A DNA stretch of 64,000 nt from WGMI01 sp041739275 (lineage in GTDB: Bacteria > Bacteroidota > Bacteroidia > Flavobacteriales > Schleiferiaceae), in the NCBI GenBank assembly GCA_041739275.1, contig JBGSOF010000035.1:53388-117387 (forward strand). Direction: 5' to 3'. Position numbers and translations under genes: made by a program. Under the pieces are notes generated by a model, which had not been told where the DNA came from, searched no databases, and saw only the letters and a program-made list of their open reading frames with translations. Below are positions 50,698-57,665 of the stretch, in pieces (the stretch's first letter is position 1; every line of letters starts with the position of its first letter).

Positions 50698-52008
50698 TCA
50701 GAGTCGAGCATCGACCTGAGACGGGTCGAGGAAAGACTTGATGTCGAAGACCACGCTGTCGGCATTTTTGAGCGAACCGAGGTCGAGCTGGGCGAATTGA
50801 TCGTGTGCCACGGCCAGGACAATTCCGTCGAAGCGCTCGGTGGGCCATTCATTTTGAACTTCGACCCCATATTCGGCGCGCACCTCTTCCGGGTCGGCCC
50901 AAGGATCAAAGAGCGTGGTGTGCACCCCGAACTCGAGGAATTCGCGGTGAATGTCGATCACGCGGGTGTTTCGGATGTCGGGACAGTTTTCTTTAAACGT
51001 AAACCCGAGCAAGAGCACTTTCGAACCGTTGATTCGTATGCCTTTGTGGATCATCATCTTAATCACCTTGTTGGCCACAAAATGGCCCATGTTGTCGTTC
51101 ACTCTTCGGCCCGACAAAATGACATCGGGTTGATAACCCAAAGCTTGGGCCTTGAATGCGAGGTAATATGGATCGACACCAATGCAGTGTCCCCCGACCA
51201 AACCCGGCTTGTACTTCAAAAAATTCCACTTTGTTCCCGCCGCATCCAAAACGGCCTGGGTATCGATGCCCATGCGGTCGAACATCAGCGCAAGCTCGTT
51301 GACAAACGAAATGTTGACGTCGCGCTGCGCATTTTCGATGGCCTTGCTCGCTTCGGCAACCTTCATGCTCGGAGCTTTGTGGGTGCCCGCCGTGATGATG
51401 GACGCATAGAGCCCGTCGACGAAATCGGCGACCTCGGGGGTTGAGCCCGAAGTGACCTTTTTGATCTTGGTGAGGGTGTTGACTTTATCGCCCGGGTTGA
51501 TTCGCTCGGGGGAATAACCGCAGTAAAAATCTCGGTTATACACCAGGCCGCTGTGTTGTTCGAGCACGGGAACGCAGTCTTCTTCGGTACAGCCCGGATA
51601 GGTCGTCGATTCGTAAATCACGACATCGCCCTTTTTAAGAACCTTTCCCAGGGCCGTCGAAGCGCTGATCAAGGGGCGCAAATCGGGGGTCTTGAAGTCG
51701 TCGATCGGCGTCGGTACCGTGACGATGTACACCGTGCACTCGTCGACCTCTTCGAGCCGGTCGGTCAAGTAGAGACCCGCAGGGGAGTTTTTGGACAGCT
51801 TGCCCGAAACGCAAAGAGAGCGGAGCTCGGCTTCGTCTACCTCCAAAGTGTGGTCGTGCCCCGAGCGCAACTCTTCGACGCGCTTGTTCGAGATGTCGTA
51901 GCCCACACAGGGATACTTTTTGGCGAATTCAAGCGCCAAGGGCAGGCCGACGTAGCCCAATCCGACGACGCAGATACGCGCCTCTTTCACATCAATCACT
52001 CGCTCCAT
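50698..52008 (-). CDS. UDP-N-acetylhexosamine 6-dehydrogenase (WbpA/TviB/WecC group)
   Basis: A 436-residue NAD-dependent nucleotide-sugar dehydrogenase that oxidises C6 in two steps to a uronic acid. The N-terminal VVGLGYVGLPLALEF (14-28) binds NAD, YESTTYPGCTEEDC follows near 123-136, and the catalytic cysteine is C275 in GLVGGHCIGVDPYYLA. The motif set is that of the Vi-antigen TviB / WbpA group acting on UDP-GlcNAc, rather than of UDP-glucose dehydrogenase. With the WlbA- and WlbB-like genes it can start the UDP-GlcNAc(3NAc)A route; with WecB it could instead make UDP-ManNAcA. It overlaps the regulator-like gene upstream by 13 bp. Confidence 0.9.
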   Translation of the reverse strand: MERVIDVKEARICVVGLGYVGLPLALEFAKKYPCVGYDISNKRVEELRSGHDHTLEVDEAELRSLCVSGKLSKNSPAGLYLTDRLEEVDECTVYIVTVPTPIDDFKTPDLRPLISASTALGKVLKKGDVVIYESTTYPGCTEEDCVPVLEQHSGLVYNRDFYCGYSPERINPGDKVNTLTKIKKVTSGSTPEVADFVDGLYASIITAGTHKAPSMKVAEASKAIENAQRDVNISFVNELALMFDRMGIDTQAVLDAAGTKWNFLKYKPGLVGGHCIGVDPYYLAFKAQALGYQPDVILSGRRVNDNMGHFVANKVIKMMIHKGIRINGSKVLLLGFTFKENCPDIRNTRVIDIHREFLEFGVHTTLFDPWADPEEVRAEYGVEVQNEWPTERFDGIVLAVAHDQFAQLDLGSLKNADSVVFDIKSFLDPSQVDARL

Positions 52009-52526
52009 AACAACAAGGGTTTATAATCCAATTTGTCCAAATGTGCTTTGAGTTCTTCGGGTTTCAGCAAGAGATACCGAATTTTTCTTCCCACGATGGG
52101 TTCTGCCTTTTCAATGAGCTTGAGTAAGTAACTCGTGTCTATTTCGGACCCGACAAACACCAAGTCGATGACATCAGAAGCCACGCCCTGGGCGTAACTC
52201 CCTTCGAGAATCAGACGCTCCAAACCTCCGATTTTTTGAACGATTCGCTCCACGAGTTGATCCAAACCGACAAACTTTTGAACAATCGCCTGCAAATCGG
52301 GAAAGAGCGGGTGTTTATCGTTCGCTTGGTAGAGTTTCTTGTTGCCCTCAAAGTGCGAAATCAACAAGCCTGCATCTTCAAAGCGATTCAATTCGACCCG
52401 AATGGCGTTAGTGCTCTCGCCAAATTCTTGTTCCAAGTTGCGCAAATAAGAACTGTTGCTGCGGTTCAAAAAGAACTTGAGCAATAGTTTGATCCGGGTT
52501 TTGGAGGTAATGAGCGTCTCGAGCAC
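51996..52526 (-). CDS. Winged-helix plus degenerate nucleotidyltransferase-fold protein, likely regulator of the polysaccharide operon
   Basis: A 176-residue protein with a GTG start. Residues about 1-75 look like an ArsR/MarR-type winged helix (SSYLRNLEQEFGESTNAIRVELNRFEDAGLL). Residues about 95-165 resemble a minimal nucleotidyltransferase: EGSYAQGVASDVIDLVFVG mirrors the usual G-S-x-A-x-G...S-D-I-D-L motif, but the D-x-D pair appears as D-V-I-D, so catalysis is doubtful. Proteins with this plan recur in Bacteroidota polysaccharide clusters, which suggests control of the locus rather than an enzymatic role. A probable internal promoter with a palindrome lies directly upstream. It overlaps the dehydrogenase gene downstream. 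Confidence 0.75.
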   Translation of the reverse strand: MLETLITSKTRIKLLLKFFLNRSNSSYLRNLEQEFGESTNAIRVELNRFEDAGLLISHFEGNKKLYQANDKHPLFPDLQAIVQKFVGLDQLVERIVQKIGGLERLILEGSYAQGVASDVIDLVFVGSEIDTSYLLKLIEKAEPIVGRKIRYLLLKPEELKAHLDKLDYKPLLLWSE

Positions 52527-52538
52527 TTCGCACCAAAT

Positions 52539-52571
52539 AAGTACTCAAAAATACACCCTTCGGGTTACCCG
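52539..52571 (-). promoter_or_regulatory. Possible internal promoter with palindromic operator before the regulator-like gene
   Basis: On the minus strand TATTTTTG (52553-52546) matches TAnnTTTG. Just upstream, in what would be the spacer, lies the perfect palindrome CGGGTTACCCG (52561-52571), a good place for a repressor. No clear -33 TTTG was seen. The 88-bp gap it sits in is the largest inside the operon apart from the one before the last gene. Confidence 0.42.
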
Positions 52572-52614
52572 ATTGTTAAATCTATTTCTTTCGCGCCGGG
52601 GCTTGCCTTCACAT

Positions 52615-53637
52615 TTATAAAGCCGACTTCGCGCGGAGTTTGTAGACTTTTTCAATAAACTCGACCACCTTGAGCCCCTCGAGAGCAGTCGTCCCCACGG
52701 CAGCTTCTCCGCGCAGAACCGCGAGCACATTGCGGTGTACACTCGATCGGTTGAGTTCCTGAACCCCATCGAGGGAAGCCAGGGTTCGAAGTCGATCGAA
52801 TTCGCCCTCTTCTCGTTCCGGAAGGCTGCAGAACTCAAAGTTCTCCAAATACTGCCCCGAGATTTTCACCACTCCCTTCGATCCGATCAGCGAAAGCGAG
52901 CTTTCGAAATTGGCATCCGGAACGGCCGTGGTGTATGCCAAGGTTCCCACAGCCGCAGAAGCCAACTCAAAATGAATCAGGCCAGTGTCTTCGAACTCGG
53001 TGTTCGAACGGTGCGCAAAATTGGCGAAAACGGGGGGCGATGTCAGCCGGAGCGGTCCGAAGAGCCAGTAGAGGGTATCGACAAAGTGGCTGAACTGCGT
53101 AAACAGTGGGCCGCCGTCTAAATTCAGCCGACCGTGCCAGCCCCTGGCGCCAACCTGCTCTCCATAATAACGCTCGTCTCGGTTCCAGTAACATCGAACA
53201 TCCGCAATGCGAAGCTCGCCCAGCCGCTCTTCCCCAATCGCCTGCTTCAACCACAAGGCCAGAGGACTGTAGCGGTTCTGCATCACCACAAAAACCTGCT
53301 TGCCGCGCTCCAATGCCTTTTGAAGAATGCGTTCGGAATCTGTGCGGCTCAGCGCCATCGGTTTTTCAATGACGGCATGGAGTCCGCTTTCCAAGGCCAA
53401 AATCGCGAGCTCGGCATGCAGCCCATTGGGGGCGGCAATCAAGGCCACATCGGCTCCGACGCTCGAAAGCCGGTTCAAACTCTCCATTCGAATGGAACGG
53501 AGGCCCGCCAAATCAATGGATGCGTCTGATGGGTCGTACGCCCCCACCAGCTCCATTTCGGCTTCAGAATTCAACAAGGCCGCGTGCGCTCGGCCGATGC
53601 GTCCGCAACCCAAGAGCACCCATCGCAACTTCTTCAT
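52615..53637 (-). CDS. Gfo/Idh/MocA oxidoreductase, WbpB/WlbA-like sugar 3-dehydrogenase
   Basis: A 340-residue NAD-dependent dehydrogenase. LLGCGRIGRAHAALL (8-22) is the Rossmann nucleotide loop and EKP at 91-93 holds the conserved lysine. The C-terminal part (CYWNRDERYYGE, LDGGPLFTQFSHFVDTLYW) matches WlbA/WbpB, which oxidises C3 of UDP-GlcNAcA. A 3-aminotransferase (WbpE) and an acetyltransferase (WlbB/WbpD) normally follow to give UDP-GlcNAc(3NAc)A. The ATG at 53637 overlaps the upstream acetyltransferase stop (ATGA); an open extension to 53712 was rejected. A general sugar dehydrogenase is possible, but the WlbB-like neighbour supports the assignment. Confidence 0.82.
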   Translation of the reverse strand: MKKLRWVLLGCGRIGRAHAALLNSEAEMELVGAYDPSDASIDLAGLRSIRMESLNRLSSVGADVALIAAPNGLHAELAILALESGLHAVIEKPMALSRTDSERILQKALERGKQVFVVMQNRYSPLALWLKQAIGEERLGELRIADVRCYWNRDERYYGEQVGARGWHGRLNLDGGPLFTQFSHFVDTLYWLFGPLRLTSPPVFANFAHRSNTEFEDTGLIHFELASAAVGTLAYTTAVPDANFESSLSLIGSKGVVKISGQYLENFEFCSLPEREEGEFDRLRTLASLDGVQELNRSSVHRNVLAVLRGEAAVGTTALEGLKVVEFIEKVYKLRAKSAL

Positions 53638-54257
53638 TGATCGCCCCGCGTTCCGACCCGAATCACCGTTTGCTCTTTCGACAGAAAATACCAGTCGAGC
53701 CCTTCGGGACACTGCGCCCAGCCCTGTCCGTCAAAATGGAGCCGGTGCCCGAATCGACTCATCCAACCGATGCGTTTGGCGGGCACCCCCACCACGAGTT
53801 CAAAGGGGCCGACTTCGCCTTTTACGACAGCCCCCGCTCCTACAAAACACGACTCGCGCAATACCGAACCACAGACAATGGTGGCATTCGCGCCGATGCT
53901 CACTCCGCGCTCGAGCAATGTTGCGGTGTATTCGCCGCGGCGGACAATTTCTGACCGAGGATTCAAAACATTGGTAAAGACACACGAAGGGCCCAAAAAG
54001 ACCTCATCGCCGATTTCGACACCGGTATAAATCGACACATTGTTTTGAATCTTCACTCCATGGCCGATGTGCACCCCGTCTGCAACAAACACATTTTGAC
54101 CCAACGAGCAGCGCTCGCCAATTTTAGCTCCCGGCATGACGTGGCAAAAATGCCAGATTTTGGTTCCAGCCCCGATTTCTGCCCCCGGGTCGACAATGGC
54201 CGTGGGGTGAACGAATGGTTCTTCCTCGTTCCGGGCTGCCTGAGCGAGCTCAGCCAT
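53634..54257 (-). CDS. WlbB/WbpD-like UDP-3-amino sugar N-acetyltransferase
   Basis: A 207-residue left-handed beta-helix acetyltransferase. Starting from HPTAIVDPGAEIGAGTKIWH it follows the WbpD/WlbB pattern closely: HVMPGAKIGERCSLGQNVFV, IQNNVSIYTGVEIGDEVFLG, PSCVFTNVLNPRSEI, IGANATIVCGS and LVVGVPAKRIGWMS. These enzymes acetylate the 3-amino group of UDP-GlcNAc(3NH2)A. The ATG at 54257 overlaps the wzc stop (TGATG); a GTG at 54290 is less likely. It immediately precedes the WlbA-like gene, the same pairing as in Pseudomonas and Bordetella O-antigen loci. The 3-aminotransferase that should act between them is not next to it. Confidence 0.9.
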   Translation of the reverse strand: MAELAQAARNEEEPFVHPTAIVDPGAEIGAGTKIWHFCHVMPGAKIGERCSLGQNVFVADGVHIGHGVKIQNNVSIYTGVEIGDEVFLGPSCVFTNVLNPRSEIVRRGEYTATLLERGVSIGANATIVCGSVLRESCFVGAGAVVKGEVGPFELVVGVPAKRIGWMSRFGHRLHFDGQGWAQCPEGLDWYFLSKEQTVIRVGTRGDQ

Positions 54258-56722
54258 CAAGCCTTGTTGCGTTTGCCCCGGCCAAACCACTTGCGCTCGG
54301 TGCGCTCTTCTTCTTCGTAATAGCCATAGCCGTAACCGTAACCATAGCCGTAGCCATAGCCATAACCATAGCTTCCCTTGGTATTGTAGTCGTTCACCAC
54401 GATCGCCATGTTCTTGACGGCGCCTTTGCGATGTTGCTCGTTGATGTATTGCAGCAACTCCTTGTTGGTGTAATTCTGTCTCACGACATACAAACTGAGG
54501 TCGGCGAATTTGATCATGTCGAAGGGATCGCTCACCAAGCCGACAGGCGGAGTGTCGAGCACGATATAGGCATAGCGCTTGCGCAATTCTGCAATCATCA
54601 GCCCAAAGCTGTCGCCCATAATCAACTCGCTTGGGTTGGGTGGAATCGGCCCTCCTGAAATGACGTCGAGATGTGGATGTTCCGTGCGCTGAATAGCCTC
54701 ATCGAGCTTGCATTGACCCGAGAGAAGGCTCGATACGCCCAGGTTGTTATTCAAGCCGAAGTCGTTGTAAATCTTGGGTTTGCGCATGTCCATCCCCACG
54801 ATCAGCGTCTTTTTGCCCGTAATGGCCAAAACCAGCGCCAAATTGGTCGAACAGAAGGTCTTGCCTTCGCCTCCAACGCTCGAAGTCACCAAAAAGACCG
54901 TGCTCGGCTGCTCGTCTTCGCGAATCAAGAATTTGAGGTTCGAACGAATGGCGCGAAAGGCCTCTGCAATCGAAGACTTGGGGTGACGGGTCACGACCAA
55001 AGTCGTGTCTCGGTCGTTGTGCCCGACGATGCCGAGAATGGGAATATTGGTAATTTTTTGAATATCCTGACGCGACATGATTTTGTCGTTAGTCAGGTCT
55101 CGAGCCACAAAAAAGACCGTGGGCAGGAGCAAAGCGAGCACAATGGCCCCCGCAAAATTCAGTCCCTTGCGCGGCGAGAGCGGGTCTTTTGCCGTCAAAG
55201 CGGCGTCGACCACTTGGTTGTCGGGCAAGTTCGAAGCCTTGGCAATGCCTGTTTCGGCGCGTTTTTGCATCATAAAAACGAAGAGGTTCTCGTTGAGCTG
55301 ATACTGGCGCTCGATGTTCAAATAGTTCTTCTCGACCTCGGGCAAGCGCTTGAGTTCGTTTTCGAGCCCTTTGAGTCGGACATCGTAGTCGCGCATTCTC
55401 AGCTTGCTCTGAGAAAAAGCGCCTTTCAAATTCTCTTTCAACAAGCCCGCGACACTTCGAAGCTGTTCTTCAATACGGCGCAGATCGGGGTTTCCCGGCC
55501 TCAATTCGAGGCGCGTGGTGCTGTATCGGGTCGAAATTTCGTTGAGCTGAGCGATCAAACTCACCGTTGAAGGATCTGTAATTCCTACCGTATAAGGAGC
55601 GACAACCCCGGTGAGCGCGTCCCCCTTGTCGAGGTAGTCGATGAGGTACTCGATGTATTCAAGTCTCATTTTCTCTTCGCTCCTCTGGCTTTCAAGCAAA
55701 TTGAACTGTTCGAACAACGAACGGCCTTCTTCAGATAAATCGACGACCTGCTCTTGAGTTCGGAAGGCTTGCCTCAAACCTTCGACCAAGCGAAGCGAAT
55801 CTTGGAGCTTGACGAGTTCGCCCTCGATAAAACTGAGGGTGTTGTCGGCCATGGTGTTCTTTTGCTCGAGCCCGTATTTGATATACTGCCCGATAAAGGT
55901 GTTGAGAAAGGCGCGATCCTTGGCAGGCACGCTCCCGACAATCGAGAGAACCGCCCCCGACGAGCCCTCTGCAGCCGCTTCGATGCTCAAGCGCTTGCTG
56001 TATTCTTCGAGCAGGTTTTCGGTCGAACGAAACTTGAACTGCATGGGTTCGTCTTTCGACTTTACGTTCTCTGTGCGCACAATTCGGAATTTGCATCCCG
56101 CGGTTTCGATCCATTCGCCATAGCGGTAGGTTCCCTTCACTTTTTCGAACGAAGCGCGACTCTCGGCACTCATTTCGACCCCCGCACTTTCTGAAAAGGA
56201 ATAAAAACGCTCGGGCTTGTCGAGGGGTCGCAGCGCGAAACTGTCGCCCTCTTTGGGCTGAACTGAAAACAAAACCCCCACGGCCTGAGGATGTTCCGGG
56301 TCGTACTCTACCCGAATCGGGCTGTTGGGATACACCTCGTTGGCGAGAAACTTGCCTTCGCTGTAATAAACGATTTCAAAATGAAGTTGATCGAGTGCTC
56401 GCTTGAGCATTTGATGAGACTTCATCACAATCAACTCGTTTTCAAAATCGAGTCGAGGGTTGTAGTAACCAATGGCGCTCATCACCGACTCGAGACCTGC
56501 GTTTACGCCGCTATTGTCGGTATTGATCAACAGGGTCGCCTTGGTTTTGTACTTGGGAGTGGTGTAGCGATTGATCAGGTAAGCTCCAAAGAGAGCGATC
56601 AGCGCACTTACCACAAACACCGGCCATTGGGCGACGATTCGGGCCCAAACTTGTCTGAGGTCGAGGCCTTCTTCTTCTTTGCTTTGGCCGCGTTCGACCG
56701 GGGTTATTCCATCTTGGCTCAT
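54257..56722 (-). CDS. wzc: Polysaccharide co-polymerase and tyrosine autokinase (Wzc)
   Basis: An 821-residue inner-membrane protein fusing the chain-length regulator and BY-kinase, the Wzc arrangement. Transmembrane helices lie near 35-52 and 519-538, with a periplasmic coiled-coil-rich region between. The cytoplasmic kinase has Walker A SVGGEGKTFCSTN (about 612-624), the Walker A' segment IVGMDMRKP and Walker B YIVLDTPP. The extreme C-terminus is an exceptional tyrosine tail: serine, then Y(GY)8Y and four glutamates, that is ten Tyr in 18 residues, followed by a basic end. Cyclic autophosphorylation of such a cluster controls octamer assembly and chain length together with Wza. It is the second gene of the operon, 13 bp after wza. 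Confidence 0.95.
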   Translation of the reverse strand: MSQDGITPVERGQSKEEEGLDLRQVWARIVAQWPVFVVSALIALFGAYLINRYTTPKYKTKATLLINTDNSGVNAGLESVMSAIGYYNPRLDFENELIVMKSHQMLKRALDQLHFEIVYYSEGKFLANEVYPNSPIRVEYDPEHPQAVGVLFSVQPKEGDSFALRPLDKPERFYSFSESAGVEMSAESRASFEKVKGTYRYGEWIETAGCKFRIVRTENVKSKDEPMQFKFRSTENLLEEYSKRLSIEAAAEGSSGAVLSIVGSVPAKDRAFLNTFIGQYIKYGLEQKNTMADNTLSFIEGELVKLQDSLRLVEGLRQAFRTQEQVVDLSEEGRSLFEQFNLLESQRSEEKMRLEYIEYLIDYLDKGDALTGVVAPYTVGITDPSTVSLIAQLNEISTRYSTTRLELRPGNPDLRRIEEQLRSVAGLLKENLKGAFSQSKLRMRDYDVRLKGLENELKRLPEVEKNYLNIERQYQLNENLFVFMMQKRAETGIAKASNLPDNQVVDAALTAKDPLSPRKGLNFAGAIVLALLLPTVFFVARDLTNDKIMSRQDIQKITNIPILGIVGHNDRDTTLVVTRHPKSSIAEAFRAIRSNLKFLIREDEQPSTVFLVTSSVGGEGKTFCSTNLALVLAITGKKTLIVGMDMRKPKIYNDFGLNNNLGVSSLLSGQCKLDEAIQRTEHPHLDVISGGPIPPNPSELIMGDSFGLMIAELRKRYAYIVLDTPPVGLVSDPFDMIKFADLSLYVVRQNYTNKELLQYINEQHRKGAVKNMAIVVNDYNTKGSYGYGYGYGYGYGYGYGYYEEEERTERKWFGRGKRNKA
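54317..54370 (-). repeat. Hexanucleotide repeat coding the Gly-Tyr tail of Wzc
   Basis: Fifty-four bases code Y(GY)8Y through imperfect 6-bp units (GGC or GGT plus TAT or TAC). Gain or loss of whole units would change the number of phosphorylatable tyrosines without shifting the frame. Confidence 0.9.
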
Positions 56723-56735
56723 CGCCTGGGTAGGG

Positions 56736-57539
56736 TTAATCGATTCGCGACAAGGTGTAAATCAGGGTGGCCGTACTCGCGAGCACGGTAATCACCGACG
56801 CAAAAGTGGCAAAACCCGTGGTCCCGATGCCCCAAGATTTGGCGCGCAAGGGATAGACGTTGATGACATCGTTGGGCTGAATAAAAAACTCGGGGCTTTG
56901 AACAGCCTTGTGGTCGGTGAGGTCGATGCTGAAAAACTGTACCCCCCCGTTGGTCTGGCGAACGATTTGAATTTCTCGACGGTTGCCCACCATGGTGATG
57001 TCTCCGGCCATGGCGAGGGCGTCGATAATGGTGGCTTGATTTTGATAGATTACGTATTTACCCGGCCTGGCCACTTCGCCTATGGCCGTAAACCGGAGCC
57101 CTGCCAGTTGCACGCTCACGTTGACCGCATCCTTTGAAAAGTAGTCGTTCATCCGCAGCTGAATCTCGGCTTTCAACTCGCTCACGGTCTTGCCGACCAC
57201 GTTCAAACTCCCCACCACGGGAAGGTCAATGTTGCCGTCTAAATCGACCGAATAGCCTTGGAGATAAAAGATGACATCGCCGGCGTTCAAGTTTCCGTAG
57301 TTCTCCTCCTTGTTAAACAAGCTCTGAGTTTCGGGATTCAAGGTCGTGACCTTGATGTTGACGATATCGTTTTGCTGCAGTCTGTAATCGACTCTTTGAG
57401 TGCTCACAGCCAGGCTGTCGGAGTCGGACTCGTCTCGCTCGAGATAGGTGAGTTTGCTCAAGGGAATGCACGACACCGATGCGAACAGGACGAGCAAAAT
57501 CGAAAGTGCCGATGCGCGGCGAAGGGCGAGTAGAATCAT
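56736..57539 (-). CDS. wza: Polysaccharide export outer-membrane lipoprotein (Wza)
   Basis: A 267-residue Wza-family protein. The start MILLALRRASALSILLVLF at 57539 gives a lipoprotein signal with lipid-modified C24 in ASVSC; an open frame reaching 57632 was rejected. Residues about 48-130 are the poly-export domain (YRLQQNDIVNIKVTTLNPE), followed by SLBB-type beta-grasp repeats (IDLPVVGSLNVVGKTVSELK; GEVARPGKYVIYQNQATIID). A C-terminal hydrophobic segment (TTGFATFASVITVLASTATL, about 240-262) may be the outer-membrane helix. It forms the export channel working with Wzc. First gene of the 25-gene minus-strand operon. Confidence 0.92.
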   Translation of the reverse strand: MILLALRRASALSILLVLFASVSCIPLSKLTYLERDESDSDSLAVSTQRVDYRLQQNDIVNIKVTTLNPETQSLFNKEENYGNLNAGDVIFYLQGYSVDLDGNIDLPVVGSLNVVGKTVSELKAEIQLRMNDYFSKDAVNVSVQLAGLRFTAIGEVARPGKYVIYQNQATIIDALAMAGDITMVGNRREIQIVRQTNGGVQFFSIDLTDHKAVQSPEFFIQPNDVINVYPLRAKSWGIGTTGFATFASVITVLASTATLIYTLSRID

Positions 57540-57587
57540 CGGTCGGTGCGAATTGTCAATACCTGAAGTTCCGAATTCTCTGCAGAA

Positions 57588-57602
57588 TTGCGGGCAAATA
57601 TA
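57588..57602 (-). promoter_or_regulatory. Promoter -7 box of the polysaccharide operon
   Basis: TATATTTG (57602-57595 on the minus strand) is an exact match to the Bacteroidota -7 consensus, in the only gap between the acyl-CoA dehydrogenase gene and wza. Transcription would start near 57588, leaving about 48 nt before the wza ATG. No clear -33 TTTG was found. Confidence 0.5.
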
Positions 57603-57665
57603 GCGAGACGCACCTTGGCGAAGGCTTTGCATGCCGACTTGTCGAAATGTAGCCGCCGGTTGAAC

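Noticed and set aside
50681..50848. Extension of sulfotransferase 1 into the dehydrogenase gene
   Set aside because: The extra residues match no sulfotransferase N-terminus; the family starts just before the PAPS loop.
54317..54370. Repeat in wzc as a CRISPR-like or other array
   Set aside because: It is an in-frame hexanucleotide run without spacers, inside a clear kinase gene.
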